Part shown: positions 26,926 to 39,336 of the stretch, one piece after another
How positions within the stretch are numbered: position 1 is the stretch's first letter
Layout: every line of letters begins with the position of its first letter
From: Xylocopa sonorina
Lineage: Eukaryota; Arthropoda; Insecta; Hymenoptera; Apidae
Length of the DNA: 64,000 nt
Reading direction: 5' to 3'
Assembly (NCBI RefSeq): GCF_050948175.1
Contig: NW_027490183.1
Coordinates: 434,001-498,000, forward strand
Position numbers and translations under genes: made by a program
The notes under the pieces: model-generated
What the model saw: the letters and a program-made list of their open reading frames with translations, nothing else
The model's database searches: none
Told to the model about the DNA's origin: nothing

Positions 26926-29571
26926 TAGCAATAGATTTCTAATGCTTCTTAAAACGCGATATCACATCTCATTTCTACGTTACATGATAATATATAATAT
27001 TCATTTCGAAGTGTCATGCATACCTCGCATACACTTCAAATGAATGTAAATGCGACACTTCCTTGCTAGGAAATAGCGTTCGCATATGTACATGTATCGT
27101 AGCAATAGAGTCCTAACGCTTCTTAAAACGCGATATCGCATCTCATTTCTATGTTTCGTGATAAGATACAATATTCATTGCGAAGTGTCATGCATACCTC
27201 GTATTCACTTCAAAAGAGTGTAAATGCGACACTTCCTTGCTAGGAAATTGCGTTGGCACATGTCTCCGTATCGAAGCAATAAACTTCTAATGCTTCTTAA
27301 AACGAGATGTCGCACCTCATTTCTATGTTTCATGATGAGATATAATATTCATTGCGAAGTGTCATGTACATCTCGTCTACACTTCAAAAGAATGTAAATG
27401 CGACACTTCCTTGCTAGGAATTAGCGTCTGCAGATATCTATGTATCGTAGCAATAGAGTTCTAATTCTTCTTAAAACGCGATATCGATTCTCATTTCTAT
27501 GTTTCATGATAAGATACAATATTAGTTGCCATGTGTCATGTATGCCTCGTATTCACTTCAAAAGAATGTAAGTGCTACACATCCTTGCTAGGAAATAGCG
27601 TTTCCAGATGTCTGTGTATCGAAACAATAGAGTTCTAATTCTTCTTAAAACGCGATGTCGCATCTCCTTTCTATGTTTCATGATAAGATATAATATTCAT
27701 TGTGCAGTGATATGTATATCTCGTCTACACTTCAAAAGAATGTAAATGCGACACTTCCTTGCTAGGATATAGCGTCCGCAGATGTCTACGTATCGTAGAA
27801 ATAGAGATCTCATTCTTCTTAAAACGCGAAATAGCATCTCATTTCTATGTTTCATTATAAGATATAATATTCATTGCGAAGTGTCACTTATACCTCGCAT
27901 AAACTTCAAATGAATGTAAATGCGACACTTCCTTGCTATTAAATAGCGTTTGCAAATGTCTACGTATAGTAGCAATAGAGTTCTAATGCTATTTAAATCG
28001 CGATATCGCATCTCATTTCTAAGTTTCATGATTAGATATAATACTCATTGTGGAGTTTCATGTATATCTCGTATTCACATCAAAAAAATGTAAATGCGAC
28101 ACTTCCTTGCTAGGAAATAGCGTTTGCAGATGTCTCCGTATCGAAGCAATAGGGTTCTAATGCTTCTTAAATCCTGATATCGCCACTCATTTCTATGTTT
28201 CATGATAAGATATAATATTCATTGTGCACTGTTATGTATACCTCGTATTCACTTCAAAGGATTGTAAATGCGACACTTCCTTGCTAGGAAATAGCGTTTG
28301 CAGATATCTATGTATCGTAGCAATAGAGTTCTAATGCTTCTTAAAACGCGATATCGCATTTCATTTCTATGTTTCATAATAAGATATAATATTCATTGCG
28401 AAGTGTCATGTATACCTCGCATTCACATCAAATGAATGTAAATGCGACTCTTCCTTGCTAGGAAATAGCGTTTGCAGATGTCTACGTATCGTAGCTTTAG
28501 AGTTCTAATGCTTGCTAATACGCGATATCGCATCTCACTTCTATGTTTCGTGACAAGATATAATATTCATTGCGTAGTGTCATGTATACGTCGTATTCAC
28601 ATCAAAAGAATGTAAATGCGACTCTTGCTTGCTAGGAAATAGCGTTTGCAGATGTCTACGTATCGTAGCAATAGAGTTCTAATGCTTCTTAAAACGCGAT
28701 ATCGCATCTCATTTCTATGTTCCATGATAAGACACAATATTCAATGAGGAGGGCTATGTATATCCCGTCTACACTTAAAAAGATTGTAAATGCGACACTT
28801 CCTTGCTAGGAAATAGCGCTTCCAGATGTCTACGTCTCGAAGAAATAGAGTTCTGATGTTTCTTAAATCGTCATATCGCATCTCATTTCTATGTCTCATG
28901 ATAAGATATAATATTCATTGCGAAGTGTTATGTATTCCTCGTCTTCACTTCAAAGGAATATAAATGCGACATTTACTTTCTAGGATATTACGTTTCCAGA
29001 TGTCTAAGTATCGAAACAATAGATTTGTAATGATTCTTAAACCGCGAAATCGCATCTCATTTCTGCGTTTCATGATAAGATATAATCATCACCGCGAGGT
29101 GTTATGTATACCTCGTAATCACTTCAAATGAATGTCAATGCGACACTTCGTTCCTAGGCAATAGCGGCTCCAGATTTCTACGTATCGAAGCAATAGATTT
29201 CTAATGCTTCTTAATTCGCGATATAGCATATCATTTCTATGTCTCACGATTAGATATAATATTCACTGCGAAAGTTCATGTATACCTCGTATTCATTTGA
29301 AGAGAATGTAAATGCGACACTTCGTTGCTAGGAAATAGCGTTTGCAGATGTCTACGTTTCGAAGCAACGGTATTCTAATGCTTCTTAAATCGCGATAACG
29401 CATCTCATTTCTATGTTTCCTGATAAGATATAATAATCATTGTGCAGTGTTATATTTACCTCGTGTTCATTTCAAGAGAATGTAAATGCGAAACTTCCTT
29501 GCTAGGATATAGCGTTTGCAGATGTCTACGTATCGAAACAATAGAGTTCTAATGCTTGTTAATACGCGATA

Positions 29572-29735
29572 TCGCATCTCACTACTATGTTTCATGACAA
29601 GATATAATATTCATTGCGGAGTGTCATGTTTACCACGTATTCACTTAAAAGAATGTATATGCGACACTTCCTTGCTAGGAAGTAGCGTTTGCAGATGTCT
29701 ACGTATCGAAGCAATAGACTTGTCAAATCGCGATA
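29572..29735 (+). repeat. 164-bp deletion monomer, copy 2
   Basis: This copy has the same 9-bp and 1-bp losses as at 26,276. The flanking monomers are also the same. It lies 3,296 bp downstream of copy 1, which is 19 monomers less the 10 bp deleted. Confidence 0.95.
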
Positions 29736-29949
29736 TCGCATCTCATTTCTATGTTTCATGATAGTATGTAATATTCATTGCGTAGTGTCATGTATACCTC
29801 GCATACATTTCAAGTGAATGTAAATGCAACACTTCCTTGCTAGGAAATAGCGTTTGCAGATGTCTACGTATCTAAGCAATAGAGTTCTATTGCTTCTTAA
29901 ATCGCGATATCGCATCTCATTTCTATGTTTCATGATAAGATATAATATT

Positions 29950-30645
29950 CATTGCGGAGTGTCACTTACACCTCGCATACACTTCAAATGAATGTAAATG
30001 CGACACTTCCGTGCGAGGAAATAGCGTTTGCAGAAGTCTACGTATCGAAGCAATAGAGCTCTAATGCTTCTTTAATCGCAATATCGCATCTCATTTCTAT
30101 GTTTCATGATAAGATATAATATACATAGTGCACTGTTATGTATACCTCATATTTACTTCAAAAGAATGTAAATGCGACATTTCCTTGCTGGGAAGTAGCG
30201 CTTTCAGTTGTCTACGTATCGAACCAATAGAGTTCTAATGCATCTTAAATCGCGATATCGCATCTGATTTCTATGTTTCATGATAAGATATAATATTCAT
30301 TGCGGAGTGTCACTTGCACCTCGCATACACTTCAAATGAATGTAAATGCGACACTTCCGTGCGAGGAAATAGCGTTTGCAGAAGTCTACGTATCGAAGCA
30401 ATAGAGCTCTAATGCTTCTTTAATCGCAATATCGCATCTCATTTCTATGTTTCATGATAAGATATAATATACATAGTGCACTGTTATGTATACCTCGTAT
30501 TTACTTCAAAAGAATGTAAATGCGACATTTCCTTGCTGGGAAGTAGCGTTTTCAGTTGTCTACGTATCGAACCAATAGAGTTCTAATGCATCTTAAATCG
30601 CGATATCGCATCTGATTTCTATGTTTCATGATAAGATATAACATT
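29950..30645 (+). repeat. 348-bp dimer, adjacent pair (locus 3)
   Basis: The units start at 29,950 and 30,298. The first carries cctcatatttacttc and agtagcgctttcag. The second has cctcgtatttac and agtagcgttttcag. The pair at 46,450 shows the same contrast, so loci 3 and 4 are one lineage, distinct from loci 1 and 2. Confidence 0.93.
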
Positions 30646-32980
30646 CATTGTGCAGTGTTATGTATATCTCGTCTACACTTCAAATGAATGTAAATGCGAC
30701 ACTTCCCTGCTAGGAAATAGCGTTTGCAGATGTCTACGTATCGAAGCAATAGAGTTCTAATGCTTCTTAAAACGCGATATCGCATCTCATTTCTATGTTT
30801 CGTGATAAGATATAATATTCATTGTGGAGTGTTACGTACTCCTCGCCTACACTTCAATTGTATGTAAATGCGACGTTTCCTTTCTTGGATATCGCGTTCC
30901 CAGATGTCTACGTATCGAAGCAATAGAGTTCTAATGCTTCTCAAACCGTGCTATCGCATATCATTTCTATGTTCCGTGACAAGATATAATATTCATTGCG
31001 AAGTGTTATGTATTCCTCGTCTACACTTCAAATGGATGTAAATGCGGCACTTCCTTTCTAGGAAATAGAGTTTCCAGATGTCAACGTATCGAAGCAATAG
31101 AGCTCTAATGCTTCTTAATACGCGATATCGCATCTCATTTCTATGTTTCATGATAAGATATAATATTCATTGCGGAGTGCCACTTACACCTCGCATACAC
31201 TTCAAATGAATGTAAATGCGGCACTTCCTCTCTAGGAAATAGCGTTTCCAAATGCCTACGTATCGAAGCAATAGAGTTCTAATGCTTCTTGAAACGGGAT
31301 ATCGCATCTCATTTCTATGTTTCATGATAAGATATAATATTCATTGCGAAGTTTCATGTATTCCTCGTATTCACTTCAAATGAGTGTAAATGCGACACTT
31401 CCTTGCTAGGAAATAGAGTTTGCAGATGTCTACGTATCGAGGCAATAAAGCTCTAATGCATCTTACATCGCGATATCGCATCTCATTTCTATGTTTCATG
31501 ATAATATATAATATTCATTGTGCAATGTTATTTATACCTCGCATTCACTTCAAAAGAATGTAAATGCGACACATCCCTTCTAGGAAATAGCGTTGCCAGA
31601 TGTCACCGTATCGTAGTAATAGAGTTCTAGTGCTTCTTAAAACGCGACATCGCATCTCATTTCTATGTTTCATGGTAAGATATAATATTCATTGTTTAGT
31701 GCTATGTATACCTCGTATTCACTTCAAAAGAACGTAAGTGCGACACTTACATGCAAGGAAATAGCGTTTGCAGATGTCTACGTATCGAAGACATAGAGTT
31801 CTAACGCTTCTTAAACCGCGATATCGCTCCTCATTTCTGTGTTTCGTGATAAGATTTAATATTCATTGTGGAGTGTTATGTATACTTCGTATTCACCTCA
31901 AAAAAATGTAAATGCGACACTTCCTTGCTAGGAAATAGCGTCGGCTGATGTCTACGTTTCGTAGCAATAGAGTTCTAACGCTCCTTAAACCGCGATATCG
32001 CCCCTCATTTCTATGTTTCATGATAAGATATGATATTCATTGTGGAGTGTTCTGTATACCTCGTATTCACTTCAAAAGAATGTAAGTGCGACACTTCCTT
32101 GCTAGGAAGTAGCGTTTGCAGAAGGCTACGTATCGAAGCATTAGAGTTCCAATGCTTCTTATATCGCGATATCGCATCTCATTTCTATGTTTCATGATGA
32201 GATATAATATTCAATATGCAGTATTATGTATACCACGTATTCACTTCAAAAGAATGTAAATGCGACACTTCCTTAGTAGGAAATAGCGTTTGCAGATCTC
32301 CACGTATCGAAGCAATAGAATTCTAACGCTTCTTAAAACGCAATATCGCATCTCATTTCAATGTTTCATGATAAGATATAATATTCATTGTGGAGTGTTA
32401 TGTATACCGCGTATTCACTTCAAAAGAATCTAAATAAGACACTTCCTTTCTAGGAAATAGCGTCTGCAGATGTCTACGTATCGAAGCAATAGAGTTCTAA
32501 TGCTCCTTAAAACGCGATATCGCATCTCATTTCTAAGTTTCATGATTAGATATAATACTCATTGTGGAGTGTCATGTATACCTCGCAAACACATCAAATG
32601 AATGTAAATGCGTCACTTCCTTTCTAGGCAGTAGCGTTTGCAGATGTCTACGTATCGAAGAATTAGTTTTCTAATGCATCTTAAAACGCGATAGCGCATC
32701 TCATTTCTATGTTTCATGATAAGATATAATATTCATTGCGAAGTGTCATGTATACCGCGTATTCACTTCTAAAGAATGTAAATGCGACACTTCCTTGCTG
32801 GGAAGTAGCGTTTTCAGTTGTCTACGTATCGAACCAATAGAGTTCTAATGCATCTTAAATCGCGATATCGCATCTGATTTCTATGTTTCATGATAAGATA
32901 TAATATTCATTGTGCAGTGTTATGTATATCTCGTCTACACTTCAAATGAATGTAAATGCGACACTTCCCTGCTAGGAAAT
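30646..32980 (+). repeat. Composite G-H-J, copy 1
   Basis: Segment G (30,646-31,145) is marked by gttacgtactcctcgcc and tttcttggatatcgcg. H (31,150-31,775) is marked by gcggcacttcctctctagg, gtgcaatgttatttatacc and cattgtttagtgc. J (31,775-32,980) is marked by aagacatagag, agatttaatattc, caatatgcagtattatg and aatctaaataagac. The K monomer between G and H and the I segment between H and J are missing here but present in the copies at 41.5-42.7 kb and 47.1-49.8 kb. Confidence 0.85.
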
Positions 32981-34156
32981 AGCGTTGGCACATGTCTCCG
33001 TATCGAAGCAATAAAGTTCTAATGCTTCTTAAATCGCCAAATCGCATCTCATTTCTATGTTTCACGATAAGATACAATATTTATTGCGAAGTGTCATGTA
33101 CATCTCGTCTACACTTCAAAAGAATGTAAATGCGACACTTCCTTGCTAGGAAATAGCGTCTGCAGATATCTATGTATCGTAGCAATAGAGTTCTAATTCT
33201 TCTTAAAACGCGATATCGATTCTCATTTCTATGTTTCATGATAAGATACAATATTAGTTGCCATGTGTCATGTATACCTCGTATTCACTTCAAAAGAATG
33301 TAAATGCTACACATCCTTGCTAGGAAATAGCGTTTCCAGATGTCTGTGTATCGAAACAATAGAGTTCTAATTCTTCTTAAAACGCGATATCGCATCTCCT
33401 TTCTATGTTTCATGATAAGATATAATATTCATTGTGCAGTGATATGTATATCTCGTCTACACTTCAAAAGAATGTAAATGCGACACTTCCTTGCTAGGAT
33501 ATAGCGTCCGCAGATGTCTACGTATCGTAGAAATGGAGATCTCATTCTTCTTAAAACGCGAAATAGCATCTCATTTCTATGTTTCATTATAAGATATAAT
33601 ATTCATTGCGAAGTGTCACTTATACCTCGCATAAACTTCAAATGAATGTAAATGCGACACTTCCTTGCTATTAAATAGCGTTTGCAAATGTCTACGTATA
33701 GTAGCAATAGAGTTCTAATGCTACTTAAATCGCGATATCGCATCTCATTTCTAAGTTTCATGATTAGATATAATACTCATTGTGGAGTTTCATGTATATC
33801 TCGTATTCACATCAAAAAAATGTAAATGCGACACTTCCTTGCTAGGAAATAGCGTTTGCAGATGTCTCCGTAACGAAGCAATAGGGTTCTAATGCTTCTT
33901 AAATCCTGATATCGCCACTCATTTCTATGTTTCATGATAAGATATAATATTCATTGTGCACTGTTATGTATACCTCGTATTCACTTCAAAGGATTGTAAA
34001 TGCGACACTTCCTTGCTAGGAAATAGCGTTTGCAGATGTCTACGTATCGAAGCAATAGTGTCCTAATGCTTCTTAAATCACGATATCGCAACACATTTCT
34101 ATGTTTCTCGACAAGATATAATATTCATTGCGAAGTGTCATGTATACCTCGTTCTC
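32981..34156 (+). repeat. A, C-prime and D-prime link segment
   Basis: The A monomer (ttaaatcgccaaatcgc) here leads directly into the segment otherwise at 27,421-28,280 and 36,630-37,490. The offset of this segment from its first copy is 5,732 bp (33 monomers less 10 bp). It ends with the extra monomer marked by gtgtcctaatgcttc and ctcgacaagatataa, which is also at 37,505-37,680 and is missing at about 28,280. Confidence 0.82.
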
Positions 34157-35477
34157 ACTTCAAAAGAATGTAAATGCGACACTTCCTTGCTAGGAAATAG
34201 CGTTTGCAGATATCTATGTATCGTAGCAATAGAGTTCTAATGCTTCTTAAAACGCGATATCGCATTTCATTTCTATGTTTCATAATAAGATATAATATTC
34301 ATTGCGAAGTGTCATGTATACCTCGCATTCACATCAAATGAATGTAAATGCGACTCTTCCTTGCTAGGAAATAGCGTTTGCAGATGTCTACGTATCGTAG
34401 CTTTAGAGTTCTAATGCTTGCTAATACGCGATATCGCATCTCACTTCTATGTTTCGTGACAAGATATAATATTCATTGCGAAGTGTCATGTATACGTCGT
34501 ATTCACATCAAAAGAATGTAAATGCGACTCTTGCTTGCTAGGAAATAGCGTTTGCAAATGTCTACGTATCGTAGCAATAGAGTTCTAATGCTTCTTAAAA
34601 CGCGATATCGCATCTCATTTCTATGTTCCATGATAAGACACAATATTCAATGAGGAGGGCTATGTATATCCCGTCTACACTTAAAAAGATTGTAAATGCG
34701 ACACTTCCTTGCTAGGAAATAGCGCTTCCAGATGTCTACGTCTCGAAGAAATAGAGTTCTGATGTTTCTTAAATCGTCATATCGCATCTCATTTCTATGT
34801 CTCATGATAAGATATAATATTCATTGCGAAGTGTTATGTATTCCTCGTCTTCACTTCAAAGGAATATAAATGCGACATTTACTTTCTAGGATATTACGTT
34901 TCCAGATGTCTAAGTATCGAAACAAGAGATTTGTAATGATTCTTAAACCGCGAAATCGCATCTCATTTCTGCGTTTCATGATAAGATATAATCATCACCG
35001 CGAGGTGTTATGTATACCTCGTAATCACTTCAAATGAATGTCAATGCGACACTTCGTTGCTAGGCAATAGCGGCTCCAGATTTCTACGTATCGAAGCAAT
35101 AGATTTCTAATGCTTCTTAATTCGCGATATAGCATATCATTTCTATGTCTCACGATTAGATATAATATTCACTGCGAAAGTTCATGTATACCTCGTATTC
35201 ATTTGAAGAGAATGTAAATGCGACAGTTCGTTGCTAGGAAATAGCGTTTGCAGATATCTACGTTTCGAAGCAACGGTATTCTAATGCTTCTTAAATCGCG
35301 ATATCGCATCTCATTTCTATGTTTCCTGATAAGATATAATAATCATTGTGCAGTGTTATATTTACCTCGTGTTCATTTCAAGAGAATGTAAATGCGAAAC
35401 TTCCTTGCTAGGATATAGCGTTTGCAGATGTCTACGTATCGAAACAATAGAGTTCTAATGCTTGTTAATACGCGATA

Positions 35478-35641
35478 TCGCATCTCACTACTATGTTTCA
35501 TGACAAGATATAATATTCATTGCGGAGTGTCATGTTTACCACGTATTCACTTAAAAGAATGTATATGCGACACTTCCTTGCTAGGAAGTAGCGTTTGCAG
35601 ATGTCTACGTATCGAAGCAATAGACTTGTCAAATCGCGATA
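35478..35641 (+). repeat. 164-bp deletion monomer, copy 3
   Basis: This copy is identical in structure to that at 26,276 and lies 9,202 bp from it. It is followed by the same ttttatgatagtatgtaat variant as copy 1, where the other copies have ttcatgatagtatg. Confidence 0.95.
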
Positions 35642-38600
35642 TCGCATCTCATTTCTATGTTTTATGATAGTATGTAATATTCATTGCGTAGTGTCATGTA
35701 TACCTCGCATACGTTTTAAGTGAATGTAAATGCAACACTTCCTTGCTAGGAAATAGCGTTTGCAGATGTCTACGTATCTAAGCAACAGAGTTCTATTGCT
35801 TCTTAAATCGCGATATCGCATCTCATTTCTATGTTTCATGATAAGATATAATATTCATTGCGGAGTGTCACTTACACCTCGCATACACCTCAAATGAATG
35901 TAAATGCGACACTTCCGTGCGAGGAAATAGTGTTTGCAGAAGTCTACGTATCGAAGCAATAGAGCTCTAATGCTTCTTTAACCGCAATATCGCATCTCAT
36001 TTCTATGTTTCATGATAAGATATAATATACATAGTGCACTGTTATGTATACCTCATATTTACTTCAAAAGAATGTAAATGCGACATTTCCTTGCTGGGAA
36101 GTAGCGCTTTCAGTTGTCTACGTATCGTAGCAATAGATTTCTAATGCTTCTTAAAACGCGATATCACATCTCATTTCTACGTTACATGATAATATATAAT
36201 ATTCATTTCGAAGTGTTATGCATACCTCGCATACACTTCAAATGAATGTAAATGCGACACTTCCTTGCTAGGAAATAGCGTTCGCATATGTACATGTATC
36301 GTAGCAATAGAGTCCTAACGCTTCTTAAAACGCGATATCGCATCTCATTTCTATGTTTCGTGATAAGATACAATATTCATTGCGAAGTGTCATGCATACC
36401 TCGTATACACTTCAAAAGAGTGTAAATGCGACACTTCCTTGCTAGGAAATTGCGTTGGCACATGTCTCCGTATCGAAGCAATAAACTTCTAATGCTTCTT
36501 CAAACGAGATGTCGCACCTCATTTCTATGTTTCATGATGAGATATAATATTCATTGCGAAGTGTCATGTACATCTCGTCTACACTTCAAAAGAATGTAAA
36601 TGCGACACTTCCTTGCTAGGAAATAGCGTCTGCAGATATCTATGTATCGTAGCAATAGAGTTCTAATTCTTCTTAAAACGCGATATCGATTCTCATTTCT
36701 ATGTTTCATGATAAGATACAATATTAGTTGCCATGTGTCATGTATGCCTCGTATTCACTTCAAAAGAATGTAAGTGCTACACATCCTTGCTAGGAAATAG
36801 CGTTTCCAGATGTCTGTGTATCGAAACAATAGAGTTCTAATTCTTCTTAAAACGCGATGTCGCATCTCCTTTCTATGTTTCATGATAAGATATAATATTC
36901 ATTGTGCAGTGATATGTATATCTCGTCTACACTTCAAAAGAATGTAAATGCGACACTTCCTTGCTAGGATATAGCGTCCGCAGATGTCTACGTATCGTAG
37001 AAATAGAGATCTCATTCTTCTTAAAACGCGAAATAGCATCTCATTTCTATGTTTCATTATAAGATATAATATTCATTGCGAAGTGTCACTTATACCTCGC
37101 ATAAACTTCAAATGAATGTAAATGCGACACTTCCTTGCTATTAAATAGCGTTTGCAAATGTCTACGTATAGTAGCAATAGAGTTCTAATGCTATTTAAAT
37201 CGCGATATCGCATCTCATTTCTAAGTTTCATGATTAGATATAATACTCATTGTGGAGTTTCATGTATATCTCGTATTCACATCAAAAAAATGTAAATGCG
37301 ACACTTCCTTGCTAGGAAATAGCGTTTGCAGATGTCTCCGTATCGAAGCAATAGGGTTCTAATGCTTCTTAAATCCTGATATCGCCACTCATTTCTATGT
37401 TTCATGATAAGATATAATATTCATTGTGCACTGTTATGTATACCTCGTATTCACTTCAAAGGATTGTAAATGCGACACTTCCTTGCTAGGAAATAGCGTT
37501 TGCAGATGTCTACGTATCGAAGCAATAGTGTCCTAATGCTTCTTAAATCACGATATCGCAACACATTTCTATGTTTCTCGACAAGATATAATATTCATTG
37601 CGAAGTGTCATGTATACCTCGTTCTCACTTCAAAAGAATGTAAATGCGACACGTCCTTGCTAGGAAATAGCGTTTGCAGATATCTATGTATCGTAGCAAT
37701 AGAGTTCTAATGCTTCTTAAAACGCGATATCGCATTTCATTTCTATGTTTCATAATAAGATATAATATTCATTGCGAAGTGTCATGTATACCTCGCATTC
37801 ACATCAAATGAATGTAAATGCGACTCTTCCTTGCTAGGAAATAGCGTTTGCAGATGTCTACGTATCGTAGCTTTAGAGTTCTAATGCTTGCTAATACGCG
37901 ATATCGCATCTCACTTCTATGTTTCGTGACAAGATATAATATTCATTGCGTAGTGTCATGTATACGTCGTATTCACATCAAAAGAATGTAAATGCGACTC
38001 TTGCTTGCTAGGAAATAGCGTTTGCAGATGTCTACGTATCGTAGCAATAGAGTTCTAATGCTTCTTAAAACGCGATATCGCATCTCATTTCTATGTTCCA
38101 TGATAAGACACAATATTCAATGAGGAGGGCTATGTATATCCCGTCTACACTTAAAAAGATTGTAAATGCGACACTTCCTTGCTAGGAAATAGCGCTTCCA
38201 GATGTCTACGTCTCGAAGAAATAGAGTTCTGATGTTTCTTAAATCGTCATATCGCATCTCATTTCTATGTCTCATGATAAGATATAATATTCATTGCGAA
38301 GTGTTATGTATTCCTCGTCTTCACTTCAAAGGAATATAAATGCGACATTTACTTTCTAGGATATTACGTTTCCAGATGTCTAAGTATCGAAACAATAGAT
38401 TTGTAATGATTCTTAAACCGCGAAATCGCATCTCATTTCTGCGTTTCATGATAAGATATAATCATCACCGCGAGGTGTTATGTATACCTCGTAATCACTT
38501 CAAATGAATGTCAATGCGACACTTCGTTGCTAGGCAATAGCGGCTTCAGATTTCTACGTATCGAAGCAATAGATTTCTAATGCTTCTTAATTCGCGATAT

Positions 38601-38947
38601 AGCATATCATTTCTATGTCTCACGATTAGATATAATATTCACTGCGAAAGTTCATGTATACCTCGTATTCATTTGAAGAGAATGTAAATGCGACACTTCG
38701 TTGCTAGGAAATAGCGTTTGCAGATGTCTACGTTTCGAAGCAACGGTATTCTAATGCTTCTTAAATCGCGATATCGCATCTCATTTCTATGTTTCCTGAT
38801 AAGATATAATAATCATTGTGCAGTGTTATATTTACCTCGTGTTCATTTCAAGAGAATGTAAATGCGAAACTTCCTTGCTAGGATATAGCGTTTGCAGATG
38901 TCTACGTATCGAAACAATAGAGTTCTAATGCTTGTTAATACGCGATA

Positions 38948-39111
38948 TCGCATCTCACTACTATGTTTCATGACAAGATATAATATTCATTGCGGAGTGT
39001 CATGTTTACCACGTATTCACTTAAAAGAATGTATATGCGACACTTCCTTGCTAGGAAGTAGCGTTTGCAGATGTCTACGTATCGAAGCAATAGACTTGTC
39101 AAATCGCGATA
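38948..39111 (+). repeat. 164-bp deletion monomer, copy 4
   Basis: This copy has the same combined losses. It lies 9,376 bp from copy 2 and shares the following ttcatgatagtatg with it. Confidence 0.95.
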
Positions 39112-39336
39112 TCGCATCTCATTTCTATGTTTCATGATAGTATGTAATATTCATTGCGTAGTGTCATGTATACCTCGCATACATTTCAAGTGAATGTAAA
39201 TGCAACACTTCCTTGCTAGGAAATAGCGTTTGCAGATGTCTACGTATCTAAGCAATAGAGTTCTATTGCTTCTTAAATCGCGATATCGCATCTCATTTCT
39301 ATGTTTCATGATAAGATATAATATTCATTGCGGAGT

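Larger units (their letters stand above)
24955..29960 (+). repeat. Block F, copy 1 (5.0 kb)
   Basis: This block contains the segments E, partial dimer, B, C-prime and a second E. It aligns with 34,157-39,336 at +9,202 bp up to about 28,280 and at +9,376 bp after that, because one monomer (34,030-34,200 in copy 2) is missing here. The first E segment shares aacaagagatttg and catacgttttaag with the first E of copy 2. The second E shares cattgcgtagtgtcatgtat near 28,570 and catacatttcaag with the second E of copy 2. These paired variants show that the whole 5 kb moved as one unit. Confidence 0.92.
34157..39336 (+). repeat. Block F, copy 2 (5.2 kb)
   Basis: This is a near-identical counterpart of 24,955-29,960 with one additional monomer. 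At 39,326 the copy ends inside the string cattgcggagtg, which is common to the dimer and to segment H. Copy 1 continues into the dimer pair and this copy continues into H. The junction therefore sits exactly where the two possible partners share sequence. Confidence 0.92.

Noticed and set aside
31930..31950. Hammerhead ribozyme core suggested by ctgatg words
   Set aside because: The required CUGANGA core is not completed, since ctgatgtc follows, and no matching GAAA element at the right spacing is seen, so a retrozyme-type satellite is not supported.
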